Shown here: piece after piece, positions 45,565 through 54,259 of the stretch
Position numbering within the stretch: position 1 is the first letter of the stretch
Layout of the letters: every line of letters begins with the position of its first letter
Assembly: GCA_022181065.1 (NCBI GenBank)
Contig: BQMY01000085.1
Coordinates: forward strand, 22,985-86,984
Reading direction: 5' to 3'
DNA: 64,000 bases
Origin: Melioribacteraceae bacterium
GTDB lineage: Bacteria > Bacteroidota > Ignavibacteria > Ignavibacteriales > Melioribacteraceae
The notes under the pieces: model-generated
Told to the model about the DNA's origin: nothing
The model's input: the letters and a program-made list of their open reading frames with translations, nothing else
Databases searched by the model: none
Program-made: the position numbers and the translations under genes

Positions 45565-47748
45565 CTAATCAACCGCCACAGGGGCTTTTTCCTTAACTAT
45601 TTTACCGGCGCGTAATTCTTTTACAATTCTGCCTCCGCCATAAACTTTTTCGAGGACTTCAACCATACCTTCAGAATGAACTGATACCATTCTGTTGTAT
45701 TCGTCGTCATAAAGATAACTGCCGGCAATTGATTCGATGTTGCCATCGAATGCGATTCCCACTACTTCCGCTTTTTTATTTATCACAGGGCTGCCTGAAC
45801 TTCCACCTGTAATATCATGTGTACTAACAAAGTTAAGAGGCTTGGAAAGATCCAATTGATTAACAGCATCCAGCCACTTTTGCGGCAGATCCCACGGATA
45901 TTCCTTTTTATGAGAGAAATATCTGTCGTACAGACCGTATAAGGTAGTGTAATCCGGTGCGACTGTACCGTTGTAGTTAAAGCCTTTCATAACGCCATCA
46001 CTGATACGAAGTGTGAAAGTAGCGTCAGGCGGAATATCAGTGCCGTAAACCGCGAAAACAAGTCTGCCCAGTTCTTCCTCAAGTACATTTTCTGAAACAT
46101 TAATTTCTTTAAGGCGAGCTGTTTTTTTCGGTATCAGGTTCTCTGATGTAAGATAAAACCTGATCAATCTGTCATCGCTTTCAAGTAGCTTTGAGTAGCC
46201 TTTTTCCAATGCGGCTTTTAATTCCGTTTCGCTATCACAGAAGGAATTCGCCAAAACAAAATCGGCTGCGTCATAACTTTTTCCCGAGCCGAATATTTCT
46301 TTATACTCTTTGGAATCAGCACCAAAGTTTAACTCCATTGTTTCAGCATTAATTGCCAGCTTATGGTAGCCATATTTGGTATCTACTCCCTCAAAAAATG
46401 AGGTGATTGTATTATCAAGGTTTTCTTCATTGTACATTTCGGCGCGGTCTGCTTCCGGTTTTGCAAGCTCTCTTGCCATTTCAACTACTTTTTTCGCAAC
46501 GAAAAAATAATCACTTGTATAAGAAGGGTTCATACCATATGAACTGATATATGGTGATATACCGGACTTTTCATTCTGCAAGTCTTCCATTCCGGCCCAG
46601 ATATGTCCATATTTAGCCTGAAACAGGGGATCAGCTGCCGCTTTCTTTTTCAAACCGTCTTCGAAAGCCACTTTCCTTGCGATCAGTTTATTATTTTTCA
46701 GAGATTTATACTCATTTTCAAAAACCTTTGCTGAATTGGCAACCAACATAAAGGCTTTATTATAATCATCGTAGGATTTTTCTTTATCAGCAATAAGTTC
46801 TGTGAGAACATCTGTCAGACGTGAAAAAATAAAAGCTTTATTTTTGACAGAAACATCCCGCATATAAACATACTGAGCAACAGTTTTAATCCGTTCCGTG
46901 CTGCCGGGACGACCAATAACAAACAATGGTTCATCTTCAACCGGACCGGAAGGTGACCATTTGAAGAAGTTATCTGTTTTCAGCGGATTACCATTATCAT
47001 CGTAAACTCTGACAAACGCAAAATCGCAATTATAACGCGGGAATGTAAAGTTGTCAGGGTCACCACCATATAAACCGATTTCACTTTCGGCAATGAAAAC
47101 CGCTCTCACGTCGTTATATCTTCTATAACCATATAATGAATATTTACCACCATTGTACAATGGCACAACTCTGCAATTCAATCCTGTTTCTTCGTTATAT
47201 GAAGCAACAAGCTCATTGATGATTTCATCTTTTCTCGCGCTTCTTTCTTCCTCGGTTTTACCTTCATCCATAAAAGTCTGCACTCTATCCGTAACATCTT
47301 CTATGTATGCAAGCTGATTCACCCATACGTTTGGTATTTGGCGTTCCTCTTCAAGAGTATTGGCATAAAATCCATTCTTGTAAATATTCTCACCATCCTC
47401 CTGAATTCTGTCAGAGATAAAATCTACGCAGTGGTGGTTAGTCATTACAAGTCCGTCACCGGAAACAAAAGAGGCGGAACACCATGCTGCGAACTTCAGG
47501 GAAGACATTCTAACTTTATCAAGCCATTCACCGGATGGTTTAAAGTTGTATGTTTCTTCAAAATATTCAACAGGCGCATCCTCGAACGTCCACATTTTGC
47601 CATTATCAAATCTTTTAGCTTCGACACTTTTCACCTCTTCATTATAATAAACAGATGAAACTTGCTGAGTTGAAGTGGCACAAGCGGAGACAATTAACAA
47701 AGTTAAAACTGCGGCGAAAAACTTTGAAAATGAATTAGTTTTTATCAT
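45565..47748 (-). CDS. S46 family dipeptidyl-peptidase (DPP7-like), lipoprotein
   Basis: A 727-residue exported serine peptidase that releases dipeptides from peptide N termini. The lipobox VSAC is at about residue 23. The catalytic His is in MTNHHCVDFI and Ser651 in TGGSSGSPV. Gly669, 18 residues after the serine (AFDGN), sits at the place that separates DPP7-type enzymes (Gly; hydrophobic P1) from DPP11 (Arg; Asp/Glu P1), so DPP7-like specificity is likely. Such peptidases are typical of Bacteroidota and feed on extracellular protein. AAGGTG precedes the ATG. Confidence 0.9.
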   Translation of the reverse strand: MIKTNSFSKFFAAVLTLLIVSACATSTQQVSSVYYNEEVKSVEAKRFDNGKMWTFEDAPVEYFEETYNFKPSGEWLDKVRMSSLKFAAWCSASFVSGDGLVMTNHHCVDFISDRIQEDGENIYKNGFYANTLEEERQIPNVWVNQLAYIEDVTDRVQTFMDEGKTEEERSARKDEIINELVASYNEETGLNCRVVPLYNGGKYSLYGYRRYNDVRAVFIAESEIGLYGGDPDNFTFPRYNCDFAFVRVYDDNGNPLKTDNFFKWSPSGPVEDEPLFVIGRPGSTERIKTVAQYVYMRDVSVKNKAFIFSRLTDVLTELIADKEKSYDDYNKAFMLVANSAKVFENEYKSLKNNKLIARKVAFEDGLKKKAAADPLFQAKYGHIWAGMEDLQNEKSGISPYISSYGMNPSYTSDYFFVAKKVVEMARELAKPEADRAEMYNEENLDNTITSFFEGVDTKYGYHKLAINAETMELNFGADSKEYKEIFGSGKSYDAADFVLANSFCDSETELKAALEKGYSKLLESDDRLIRFYLTSENLIPKKTARLKEINVSENVLEEELGRLVFAVYGTDIPPDATFTLRISDGVMKGFNYNGTVAPDYTTLYGLYDRYFSHKKEYPWDLPQKWLDAVNQLDLSKPLNFVSTHDITGGSSGSPVINKKAEVVGIAFDGNIESIAGSYLYDDEYNRMVSVHSEGMVEVLEKVYGGGRIVKELRAGKIVKEKAPVAVD

Positions 47749-47874
47749 AATTCACCTTAATATACTATAGGTTAAACATAAATCAGAGGTAGGAAATATA
47801 TATAATTCCTGAAAAATAACTTACCTGCAGAGCATAGAAAACTAATTTTATTTAAGAATTAATTGGTTGTTTGG

Positions 47875-48273
47875 CTAAACAAACGCATCGGGGTAATAAT
47901 AAGCTTTAACTTCTTTTTCATCATCGCGTGTACCATGACAATGCGAGCACTTCTCAACATGGAACATTACAGGCTCTTCACTCGGTTCAGCTTCGATAAA
48001 ATTCACTATTGATTGGCAGCATGAACATTGCACAACATGATGAGTAGCAATCTTGTCTCTGCAAGTGGGGCATAGCATCCCTGTTTCACCCATAAATTCA
48101 CGAGGTTCGAATAAATAAATACTTCCACATTTTGAATTATTGCATCGGGCGAAACTTTTACTGAGGGTAGATTTGGTGTCTATAGGTTCCTCCTGTTTTT
48201 GTTCCAAAAGTAATAATACGGAACTAATAATACTATGCAAAAAATAAGTCCTATTTTCCTGCTCATGGTTCAT
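47875..48273 (-). CDS. Cysteine-rich zinc-ribbon-like protein
   Basis: A 132-residue protein with four cysteine clusters: CNNSKC, CPTC, CSCC and CSHC, spaced to bind two metal ions. The N-terminal 35 residues are helical and acidic. No family was recognised. The ATG lies 12 bases after a terminator hairpin that ends the upstream gene, so expression may come from readthrough or a promoter inside that gene. The minus-strand start at 48271-48273 has no clear binding site. Confidence 0.65.
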   Translation of the reverse strand: MNHEQENRTYFLHSIISSVLLLLEQKQEEPIDTKSTLSKSFARCNNSKCGSIYLFEPREFMGETGMLCPTCRDKIATHHVVQCSCCQSIVNFIEAEPSEEPVMFHVEKCSHCHGTRDDEKEVKAYYYPDAFV

Positions 48274-48277
48274 GAAA

Positions 48278-48303
48278 ATAAAAAAGCCGGATCAAACTCC
48301 GGC
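48278..48303 (-). terminator. Terminator overlapping the stop of the DUF4922 gene
   Basis: On the minus strand AGCCGGA-GTTTGA-TCCGGCT is followed by TTTTTATTTT. The stem contains the last codons and the loop holds the TGA stop, so translation termination and hairpin formation may interact. Confidence 0.75.
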
Positions 48304-49317
48304 TTCTTTTTGCAATTCTTTTTTGAAGAACAAGATATACTCTTTGTTAGCGGATACCTGCCTGTAAATATCAGTTATATCATCCTGATTAATTTTCCTG
48401 AAATCTTCCTCTCGAGGCGTAATACACACTCCCCCGAGATCAACAGCCGCGGGTGAAAGGAGAATCCTCCTTTCATCTTCCCTGAAATATTGCTCCGGTC
48501 TGTGCTTCTGGCGAGGGAAAATCAAAACTCTCCAGGTGCCATTTCGATAGGAGGCGATAATATTCATCATCGGTTCATCACCTTGCGATAACTTTTCATA
48601 AACCGAGTAAAACTTCTCAAATGCTACCTGCATCCTTTCAGGTGATTCACCCTCGATACTGATGAAATTTCGCAGGTACTCTGTAACAGTATATATTCTT
48701 ACATCATTTTCTTCAAGAGCAGGGTTACCAAACTTTTTGACAATATCATCATATTCGGTATCTACAGGCATAAATCCGTGGTTGCCGGCTTGAAAATGCA
48801 TATGATCCGGAGCTGAAGCGCCGCACTTTGGACCATTGTAGAAAACAGTATAGTGACCATCAAATCCTCTCGCAAACTGAAGCATCATGTTAAAGTTTTC
48901 AATTATGTTCTGAGGCAGATGGTCAAATTTAGGCAAGGTAAAATGTTCCGGAAATATCGGGAAAGGGTTAACAAGTACAAAGTATTCGCCGCCGAAAAGT
49001 AAACCCTTCTGTTCCCGGGGTAAATTTTGCGGACATAAAAAACATTTACGTTCCTTTATTGACTTTGAATCAACTTTCGCTGAAGAGGATACAATTCTTC
49101 CCGGATTAAACTGAACTTTTATGGAAAAATCATCAAAATCAAATTGTTTTACTTCAACGTTTTTAAGGTCAGAATAATTTTTAGAGCACAATTGCCATGT
49201 TGCAATCTGCTGCTTCAGCAGCGACCCGGTTTTGGACGCGAGTGAATCAGTATCACCAAAGCCGGAAAGTTCTTCAGAAGATATTAACTTGCTCCTGATT
49301 ACATCGTTTTCTATCAT
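48292..49317 (-). CDS. DUF4922 / HIT-like nucleotide-sugar phosphorylase family protein
   Basis: A 341-residue protein with a HIT-like fold related to galactose-1-phosphate uridylyltransferase and GDP-L-galactose phosphorylase (VTC2). The active-site-like motif is [10 protein letters not shown] (HxHxQ). [10 protein letters not shown] motif near the front may bind zinc, and [12 protein letters not shown] is a conserved family segment. It may transfer a nucleotide to or from a sugar phosphate. Its start overlaps the stop of a glycosyltransferase gene by four bases (ATGA), tying it to glycan assembly. The substrate is unknown. Confidence 0.7.
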   Translation of the reverse strand: MIENDVIRSKLISSEELSGFGDTDSLASKTGSLLKQQIATWQLCSKNYSDLKNVEVKQFDFDDFSIKVQFNPGRIVSSSAKVDSKSIKERKCFLCPQNLPREQKGLLFGGEYFVLVNPFPIFPEHFTLPKFDHLPQNIIENFNMMLQFARGFDGHYTVFYNGPKCGASAPDHMHFQAGNHGFMPVDTEYDDIVKKFGNPALEENDVRIYTVTEYLRNFISIEGESPERMQVAFEKFYSVYEKLSQGDEPMMNIIASYRNGTWRVLIFPRQKHRPEQYFREDERRILLSPAAVDLGGVCITPREEDFRKINQDDITDIYRQVSANKEYILFFKKELQKEAGV

Positions 49318-50798
49318 AGAGCAGCGTTTTTCCTGATTCTGGCAAGGAGTTCAAAGGTTCTGACCCTGTCTTTATAAGTATTATGCGCGTTGGCCTTGTT
49401 TATATCAAGAGCCGCATCCGAGTTACCTTCCCAGCGTCTGCACAGATAAATTGGTTCATATATTCTGCCAATCTGATATTCTCTGGAAATATTTAATCCC
49501 AATGCGTAATCTTCACCATAACTAACATTAGGAATTTTAATTTCTCTCAGTACCGGAGTATAGAAAGCCCTTGGTGCACCAAGACCGTTAATTCTCAAAG
49601 CGTTATTTCTGCCGTTATCCGGAGTCCATTCACGGTGATCAATAATTCCGGGAGGTATTTCTTCCAATTTAAAGTTGGTCATTTTGTACGTACCAACTAT
49701 CATTGCGCATTTTTCTTTTTTAAATGTGTCAACCACAATCTGAAGCGTGTTTTCATTAGCATACATATCATCGCTATCAAGTTGAACACTGTATAAGCCA
49801 CACTGTTCATGATGAACCGCCTCGTTCCAGCAGCCACCGATCTGCAAGTCTTTTCTTTCAGGGATAAGATGTATAACTCTGTCATCTTCACTCGCAAACT
49901 TTTCAATTATTTCAGTTGTTCCGTCATTTGAGTAGTTATCGACCACAAAAAGATTAAATTTGAAATCTGTTTTCTGCTTCAGTACAGATCCAATAGCATC
50001 TCCAATTGTATTGCTCCGGTTTTTTACGGGAATCACAACCGAAGCGAGAACATCAGATTCGCTTTCATCGATTTCGACATACTTGAATTTTGGTTCGAGA
50101 TACGCGCCGATTTTCTTGAGGTGATTTGTACATGCCTGCTCCATTTCAATCTGAACCTGACGGTTTTTAGGATCGACATAGTCGAATATTTTTTCACCTG
50201 ATTTCCTTACGTCAGTTTCTATAGCTGTGTAAAGATATTCGGGGATATGAACAAGCTCGTAATTTTGAGAAATCTTCAAACGCAAATCATAAATCGCGGC
50301 AAAGCTGTACACTGAGTCCATATCTTCTACAGCTTCTTTAAAAGCAGTTGCGGAATACAGTAGCGCAAAGCCAAAATTGAAGTCATCTCTCAAACTGCCC
50401 TTCTGGTAATCAATCACAGGATGATTTTCTCTTTTCTCGCCTTTAATCTCATAATAGTCGGAATAAACATATCCCGCACCGGTGCCTTCAGCCACATTTA
50501 CCATTCTTTCAATACCAAATTGTCCAAAACTGTATTCGGTATCTTTCTGCATCAAAAGGATAAATTCGGTTTCAGTTTTTTCAGCATACAATTTAAGAGC
50601 TTCGGATGAGGCAAGTCCGGAAACCTTTAGTAACTCGGTATCGGGTAATTCGGTAAGGTCTTCATTTGTAGTAACAAGATAAATCTTATCAACGAAATCG
50701 CTTTCACGCATCTGCATAACGGTGCGTTTTGTATAATCGTAACCGTTATATGGCAGAAATGCGGTAATCTTTTTACTTATCATAACTCCCACATTCAT
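49314..50798 (-). CDS. Glycosyltransferase family 2 protein
   Basis: A 494-residue protein with a GT2 (GT-A fold) domain in the C-terminal half (about 255-460): [35 protein letters not shown], then the DxD-type motif VQLDSDDMY. The N-terminal half (1-250) looks like a second, degenerate GT-A domain ([30 protein letters not shown]). No membrane helices are seen. The frame starts at 50798; an internal ATG five codons later (MISKKITAF) is possible. It overlaps the DUF4922 gene by four bases. Confidence 0.85.
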   Translation of the reverse strand: MNVGVMISKKITAFLPYNGYDYTKRTVMQMRESDFVDKIYLVTTNEDLTELPDTELLKVSGLASSEALKLYAEKTETEFILLMQKDTEYSFGQFGIERMVNVAEGTGAGYVYSDYYEIKGEKRENHPVIDYQKGSLRDDFNFGFALLYSATAFKEAVEDMDSVYSFAAIYDLRLKISQNYELVHIPEYLYTAIETDVRKSGEKIFDYVDPKNRQVQIEMEQACTNHLKKIGAYLEPKFKYVEIDESESDVLASVVIPVKNRSNTIGDAIGSVLKQKTDFKFNLFVVDNYSNDGTTEIIEKFASEDDRVIHLIPERKDLQIGGCWNEAVHHEQCGLYSVQLDSDDMYANENTLQIVVDTFKKEKCAMIVGTYKMTNFKLEEIPPGIIDHREWTPDNGRNNALRINGLGAPRAFYTPVLREIKIPNVSYGEDYALGLNISREYQIGRIYEPIYLCRRWEGNSDAALDINKANAHNTYKDRVRTFELLARIRKNAAL

Positions 50799-51133
50799 AT
50801 ATTATTTTACATTACTTTTTCTGCGATAACCGGTCAACTCATAATATTGCAGGTCGGTTTCAATTAAGGTTATACCGGATAAATAGAATTTTGATCGTTC
50901 GGTCTTATCAATAAAAAAAGTCGGAAAAAACAATTATCTTAAACCGACTTTCACCAATAATTACAAATTTAATTAAATTATACACAGAACACCAAATTTA
51001 AATTTGCCTCAAATATTTCGAATTTAGTTTAATTTGACAGAAAACAAACCATTTTTGCGTACAAATGCTTCAAATTTAAGAGATTATCAAGGTTTATTAA
51101 ACTTTGGATTTAATATCTATTTTTCAATGTCAG
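50799..51133. other. AT-rich 335-bp intergenic region with a terminator
   Basis: Leftward of the XRE/membrane pair and rightward of the GT2 start. It holds a terminator (50910-50951) and several copies of CAAATTTA or its complement TAAATTTG (near 50964, 50993, 51064), the latter matching the -7 promoter pattern. No gene was found. Confidence 0.5.
50910..50951 (-). terminator. Intrinsic terminator (minus strand)
   Basis: AAAGTCGG (50917-50924) pairs with CCGACTTT (50944-50951) around a long AT-rich loop. On the minus strand a run of T follows. It probably ends the XRE-membrane protein transcript about 180 bases after its last stop. Confidence 0.55.
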
Positions 51134-51556
51134 CTAATAAATTTTTTTCTCCTGCCAGGCAATTACCGATTGTGGAAGCAAGTGAGCCAACACTCCGAGT
51201 ACGAACACTACAATCATACTCATTCTTATTTCCCATGCGGCATAAACGAGAATAACGAGTAGCACTGTAATAGTAAATAATACATAAGCCACTCTTGCGG
51301 CGGAGCTGACAATCACAAGTTCACGCTCATCGTACTCTTCCAATTTTTTGTGTGAGAACCCCCACAATCCTGTGTTAACATAAGTAAAGTAAAAAAACAA
51401 AAAACTTAGCAGAAACGAAACAACAACCGGAATAATTATGCTTCCGGTCCACCTGCTGTACCTGCCCACCTCAAAAAGGAAGGCGAACAATAATAATCCC
51501 GTAATTGTGAATGTAACCCCAAGTCTTCTAAGCACTCTCGATTTTTTTAGATTCAT
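51134..51556 (-). CDS. Four-helix membrane protein paired with an XRE regulator
   Basis: A 140-residue protein with four membrane helices (about 13-28, 36-58, 87-105, 112-130) and a charged loop (SHKKLEEYDERELVIVSSAARV) with the DERE pattern seen in DUF2178-like membrane proteins. Its ATG overlaps the stop of the upstream XRE gene (ATGA), with GAGG at good spacing. Such regulator-plus-membrane-protein pairs are common and largely uncharacterised. The function is unknown. Confidence 0.75.
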   Translation of the reverse strand: MNLKKSRVLRRLGVTFTITGLLLFAFLFEVGRYSRWTGSIIIPVVVSFLLSFLFFYFTYVNTGLWGFSHKKLEEYDERELVIVSSAARVAYVLFTITVLLVILVYAAWEIRMSMIVVFVLGVLAHLLPQSVIAWQEKKIY

Positions 51557-51810
51557 TTTTCACCTCGGTTTGCGTCTTTTAACAACTCACTTAACGGTTT
51601 GAAAGGTTTGGTAGAAAAAACAACATCTACCGGTAACTCAAATATTTCGGCAATTCTGAACGCGAGGTCCAAACTCGGGTTATACTCCTCTCTCTCAAGA
51701 TATCCCACGGTTTGGAAATTTACTCCAATTTTATCCGCCAACTCCTTACGTGAGATATTCTTTTCTTTTCTCAAAAGAGCAATTCTGTTATATATTCTTC
51801 TATTCTCCAT
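51553..51810 (-). CDS. XRE-family transcriptional regulator (YozG-like)
   Basis: An 85-residue protein that is almost only a helix-turn-helix (RIALLRKEKNISRKELADKI, then VNFQTVGYLEREEYNPSLDLAFRIAEIFELPVD). It is a compact DNA-binding regulator without an effector domain, of the kind that precedes small membrane proteins. A perfect palindrome (51828-51845) over its promoter suggests autoregulation. It is translationally coupled to the membrane protein gene downstream. Confidence 0.88.
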   Translation of the reverse strand: MENRRIYNRIALLRKEKNISRKELADKIGVNFQTVGYLEREEYNPSLDLAFRIAEIFELPVDVVFSTKPFKPLSELLKDANRGEK

Positions 51811-51827
51811 ACATTACCATATCATAC

Positions 51828-51845
51828 TGTTGTAAATATACAACA
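51828..51845. promoter_or_regulatory. Perfect 18-bp palindrome over XRE gene promoter (candidate operator)
   Basis: TGTTGTA-AATA-TACAACA, 7-bp arms with a 4-nt spacer, 18 bases upstream of the XRE start codon. The minus-strand -7-like element TATATTTA (51840-51833) lies inside it, with a TTG 21 bases upstream. A bound dimer would block the promoter. Confidence 0.6.
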
Positions 51846-51885
51846 ATTTAATATTTAATTGCAACAACATTCTTTTGAACTTTAC

Positions 51886-51906
51886 ACTCCATCGATTGTT
51901 TGGAGT
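51886..51906. promoter_or_regulatory. Inverted repeat upstream of FMN reductase
   Basis: ACTCCA (51886-51891) and TGGAGT (51901-51906) are separated by nine bases and lie 17 bases before the start codon. It is a possible operator; the short arms leave chance open. Confidence 0.3.
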
Positions 51907-51922
51907 ATAAAAAGGAGAATCT

Positions 51923-52495
51923 ATGAAGCTCAATATCGCGGTAATTTATGGTTCAGTACGTACAGCGAGAAAAGGAATTTACGTCGCAAAATATATCGAA
52001 AGCAATCTGAAAGAGATGGGACACAATGCAACCATTGTCGATCCGATGGAGTATCCCCTGCCCCTTATAGACAAAATGTATAAGGAGTATGATAAAGATT
52101 CCGTGCCCGAAGCTCTCGTAAAATTACATGATATTCTGGATGGGGCGGATGGATTTATCATTGTATCGGGTGAATATAATCATAGTATCCCTCCTGCTCT
52201 TTCCAATCTCATGGATTATTTTCAGAGTGAGTACCTTTATAAACCATCCGGAATCGTTTCTTACAGCGCGGGAATCTTCGGAGGAGTGCGCGCGGCTGTT
52301 CACCTGAGAGCATATCTTGCGGAACTGGGAGCATCGAGCATTCCGAGTACTTTGCCAATCGGAAAAATAGGAACAGCTTTCGATGAATCCTATCAGCCAA
52401 CAGACCCGAAATTTGAAAGACGCTACAAGAAATTCATTGAGGAATTTATCTGGTACTCCGAAGCCTTAAGATCAAAACGGGAAAAAACAGCTTAA
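51923..52495 (+). CDS. NADPH-dependent FMN reductase family protein
   Basis: A 190-residue flavodoxin-fold enzyme. The FMN phosphate-binding loop is IYGSVRTARKGIYVAKYI, and the motif VSGEYNHSIPPALSNLMDYF lies near residues 80-100. Members reduce FMN, quinones, azo dyes or chromate with NAD(P)H. AAGGAG precedes the ATG. An inverted repeat ACTCCA-N9-TGGAGT (51886-51906) sits just upstream. The gene is convergent with, and overlaps by four bases, a TIM-barrel protein gene. Confidence 0.88.
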   Translation: MKLNIAVIYGSVRTARKGIYVAKYIESNLKEMGHNATIVDPMEYPLPLIDKMYKEYDKDSVPEALVKLHDILDGADGFIIVSGEYNHSIPPALSNLMDYFQSEYLYKPSGIVSYSAGIFGGVRAAVHLRAYLAELGASSIPSTLPIGKIGTAFDESYQPTDPKFERRYKKFIEEFIWYSEALRSKREKTA

Positions 52496-53322
52496 ACAAC
52501 TGTATTATATTTCAATTTTGATTCTACCTGCAGCCATTCGAATTTTTTAATAACTTCATGGGGTTCTGCATCCGGGCACTCTGCCACAAAAGATCCCCTG
52601 AAGTTATTTCTGTTTAATACATCAATGAAGTTAGACCAGTTCACCGAACCTTCGCCGGGCAGAAGATGATCATCATCATCACCCCTGTTATCGCAAAGAT
52701 GAATGCATTCCAGTTTGTCGGCAAGCTTTTCTGCATATAGTTCTGCGCCTTCCGCCAAATTGGCGTGACCGGTATTGAGACAAACTTTAAGAACCGGAGA
52801 CTCAATCTTGCTGAATAAATACTCAAAATCGAAACAATTATCCCCCAAATAATAATATTCATTATGTAGCCGAACAGGATACAAGTTTTCAAGAGTAATT
52901 TTAATATTGAATTTCCCGGCGAGATCGAGCGCTGGCTTGATATTCTCGGCGAATCTGTCTAAAGTTCTTCTACGCATAATATCTTCAAACGGGAACCACT
53001 TGAATTTGCCAAAATGAAGGTTAATATGTTTAACACTAATCTTTGAAGCAAAGTTGATGCAGTTCATGAGGTATTCCAAGGCCCTTTCCCTTACTTCAGG
53101 GAAAAGATCACCAAGGTTGAGTGTGAATGGGATATTAAACGCGTATGCGAGAAGATTTTCGTCGGCGAATCGTCGTAAAAGTCTTATTTTAGCGTCATGC
53201 AACATTAGCTCGAACGGGATTATTGCCGGAAGACTCAATTCTACCAATCTGAAATTATATGCTGCCGCATAATCGAGATGTTCCTCCATCCTTCCCGGTG
53301 TAACTGTAAAGCCGTAAAGCAT
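52492..53322 (-). CDS. Sugar phosphate isomerase/epimerase-like TIM-barrel protein
   Basis: A 276-residue AP-endonuclease-2-type TIM barrel. Conserved metal ligands are suggested by Glu in ITLENLYP, His in LNTGHANLAEG, His in CIHLCDNRGDDDDHLLPGEG and Glu in GSFVAECPD. Members isomerise or epimerise sugars or inosose; the substrate is unknown. The ATG at 53320-53322 is chosen because GGAG lies six bases upstream (ggagaattgcATG); upstream in-frame starts would lengthen it to 291 residues. It is a single gene. Confidence 0.8.
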   Translation of the reverse strand: MLYGFTVTPGRMEEHLDYAAAYNFRLVELSLPAIIPFELMLHDAKIRLLRRFADENLLAYAFNIPFTLNLGDLFPEVRERALEYLMNCINFASKISVKHINLHFGKFKWFPFEDIMRRRTLDRFAENIKPALDLAGKFNIKITLENLYPVRLHNEYYYLGDNCFDFEYLFSKIESPVLKVCLNTGHANLAEGAELYAEKLADKLECIHLCDNRGDDDDHLLPGEGSVNWSNFIDVLNRNNFRGSFVAECPDAEPHEVIKKFEWLQVESKLKYNTVV

Positions 53323-53406
53323 GCAATTCTCCATAAGATAATTACTTCTAAAGTATTGTATTATCAATCAATCAACAATCCCTGGAATTCATCATTTTTT
53401 TGTTAA

Positions 53407-53429
53407 ATCACTAGTGAATAATCACTAGT
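53407..53429. promoter_or_regulatory. Tandem ATCACTAGT repeat (candidate operator)
   Basis: ATCACTAGT occurs at 53407-53415 and 53421-53429, a 14-bp period; the first is part of the palindrome TCACTAGTGA (53408-53417). It lies about 70 bases upstream of the promoter for the V4R protein gene. Confidence 0.3.
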
Positions 53430-53501
53430 TCGGGATAATTTGGTGCATTATTTCGGCGAAAACCAATATCAATTAAGAATTCATTTCGGATTATAAATAT
53501 T

Positions 53502-53532
53502 TTTGTTACATTTTATTCAAGTTCTATATTTG
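53502..53532 (+). promoter_or_regulatory. Bacteroidetes-type promoter of the V4R protein gene
   Basis: TTTG (53502-53505), 19 bases, TATATTTG (53525-53532): a full match to the consensus, 35 bases before the ATG. Confidence 0.65.
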
Positions 53533-53566
53533 ATTTAATCTTTCATTTAACCGGATTGAGGAATTT

Positions 53567-54169
53567 ATGAAGGCAGGCGATTTAAACTTTTCTGAAGGTC
53601 TCAACTTTGATCCCGGAACAGGGATAACCACTTTCAAAGATTCACGGCTGGTTTTAATGAACGCCAACTCCTTCGGGATGCTAAGGCAAATGTTAATCGA
53701 TACTATGGGCGTTGACAGAGCAAAAAATATACTGCTCAAGTTCGGATATAAAAATGGTTACTCCGATTTCATTCAGATGAAAAGCAACTACAAGTTTGAT
53801 TCTGAAATGGAATTGCTCGCATCCGGACCTGTAATCCATACCTGGCAGGGAATTGTACACGCATCACCAACAAAAATTCAATTCGACCGGGACGAGGGAA
53901 GTTTTTATTTTACCGGTATCTGGAAAAACTCCTATGAAGCTGAACAACACCTCGCCCACAATCAGGTTAGTACAGAGCCTGTATGCTGGACTTTGATGGG
54001 ATACGCTTCCGGCTGGTGTACCGCGTTTTTTGGCAGTCCTCTTGTCGCGATTGAACCATATTGTATGGGTGCAGGGCACCATGTTTGCGAATGGGAAATA
54101 AAACCGCCAAAAGATTGGGGTGATGAAGGAGCTCCATACATTGAGGCATACAAGGAATTCTGGGAATAA
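53567..54169 (+). CDS. Stand-alone XylR-N/V4R sensor-domain protein
   Basis: A 200-residue protein that matches the N-terminal effector part of XylR/DmpR-type regulators: an XylR-N domain (about 1-85: FDPGTGITTFKDSRLVLMNA, then MGVDRAKNILLKFGYKNGYSD) and a V4R domain (about 120-185) with the pattern SGWCTAF...YCMGAGHHVCEWEI. In XylR-like activators this part binds an aromatic effector and is followed by an AAA+ and a DNA-binding domain. Here the frame ends after V4R, and no such domain follows. It may act as a binding protein or in trans. Its own promoter has consensus elements. Confidence 0.75.
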   Translation: MKAGDLNFSEGLNFDPGTGITTFKDSRLVLMNANSFGMLRQMLIDTMGVDRAKNILLKFGYKNGYSDFIQMKSNYKFDSEMELLASGPVIHTWQGIVHASPTKIQFDRDEGSFYFTGIWKNSYEAEQHLAHNQVSTEPVCWTLMGYASGWCTAFFGSPLVAIEPYCMGAGHHVCEWEIKPPKDWGDEGAPYIEAYKEFWE

Positions 54170-54259
54170 TTTCGCAGGTCAAAAAGTGGTGCACTTTTTT
54201 ACAACTGGTTAGCAAGAATATTATATTGTTTCCATAATTTGATTTTCTAAAGGGCGAAA

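Noticed and set aside
53567..54259. V4R protein as a full XylR-type activator broken by a frameshift
   Set aside because: The sequence after the stop contains no AAA+ or HTH coding remnants, only a short spacer and the next gene's signal peptide, so truncation by one mutation is unlikely.
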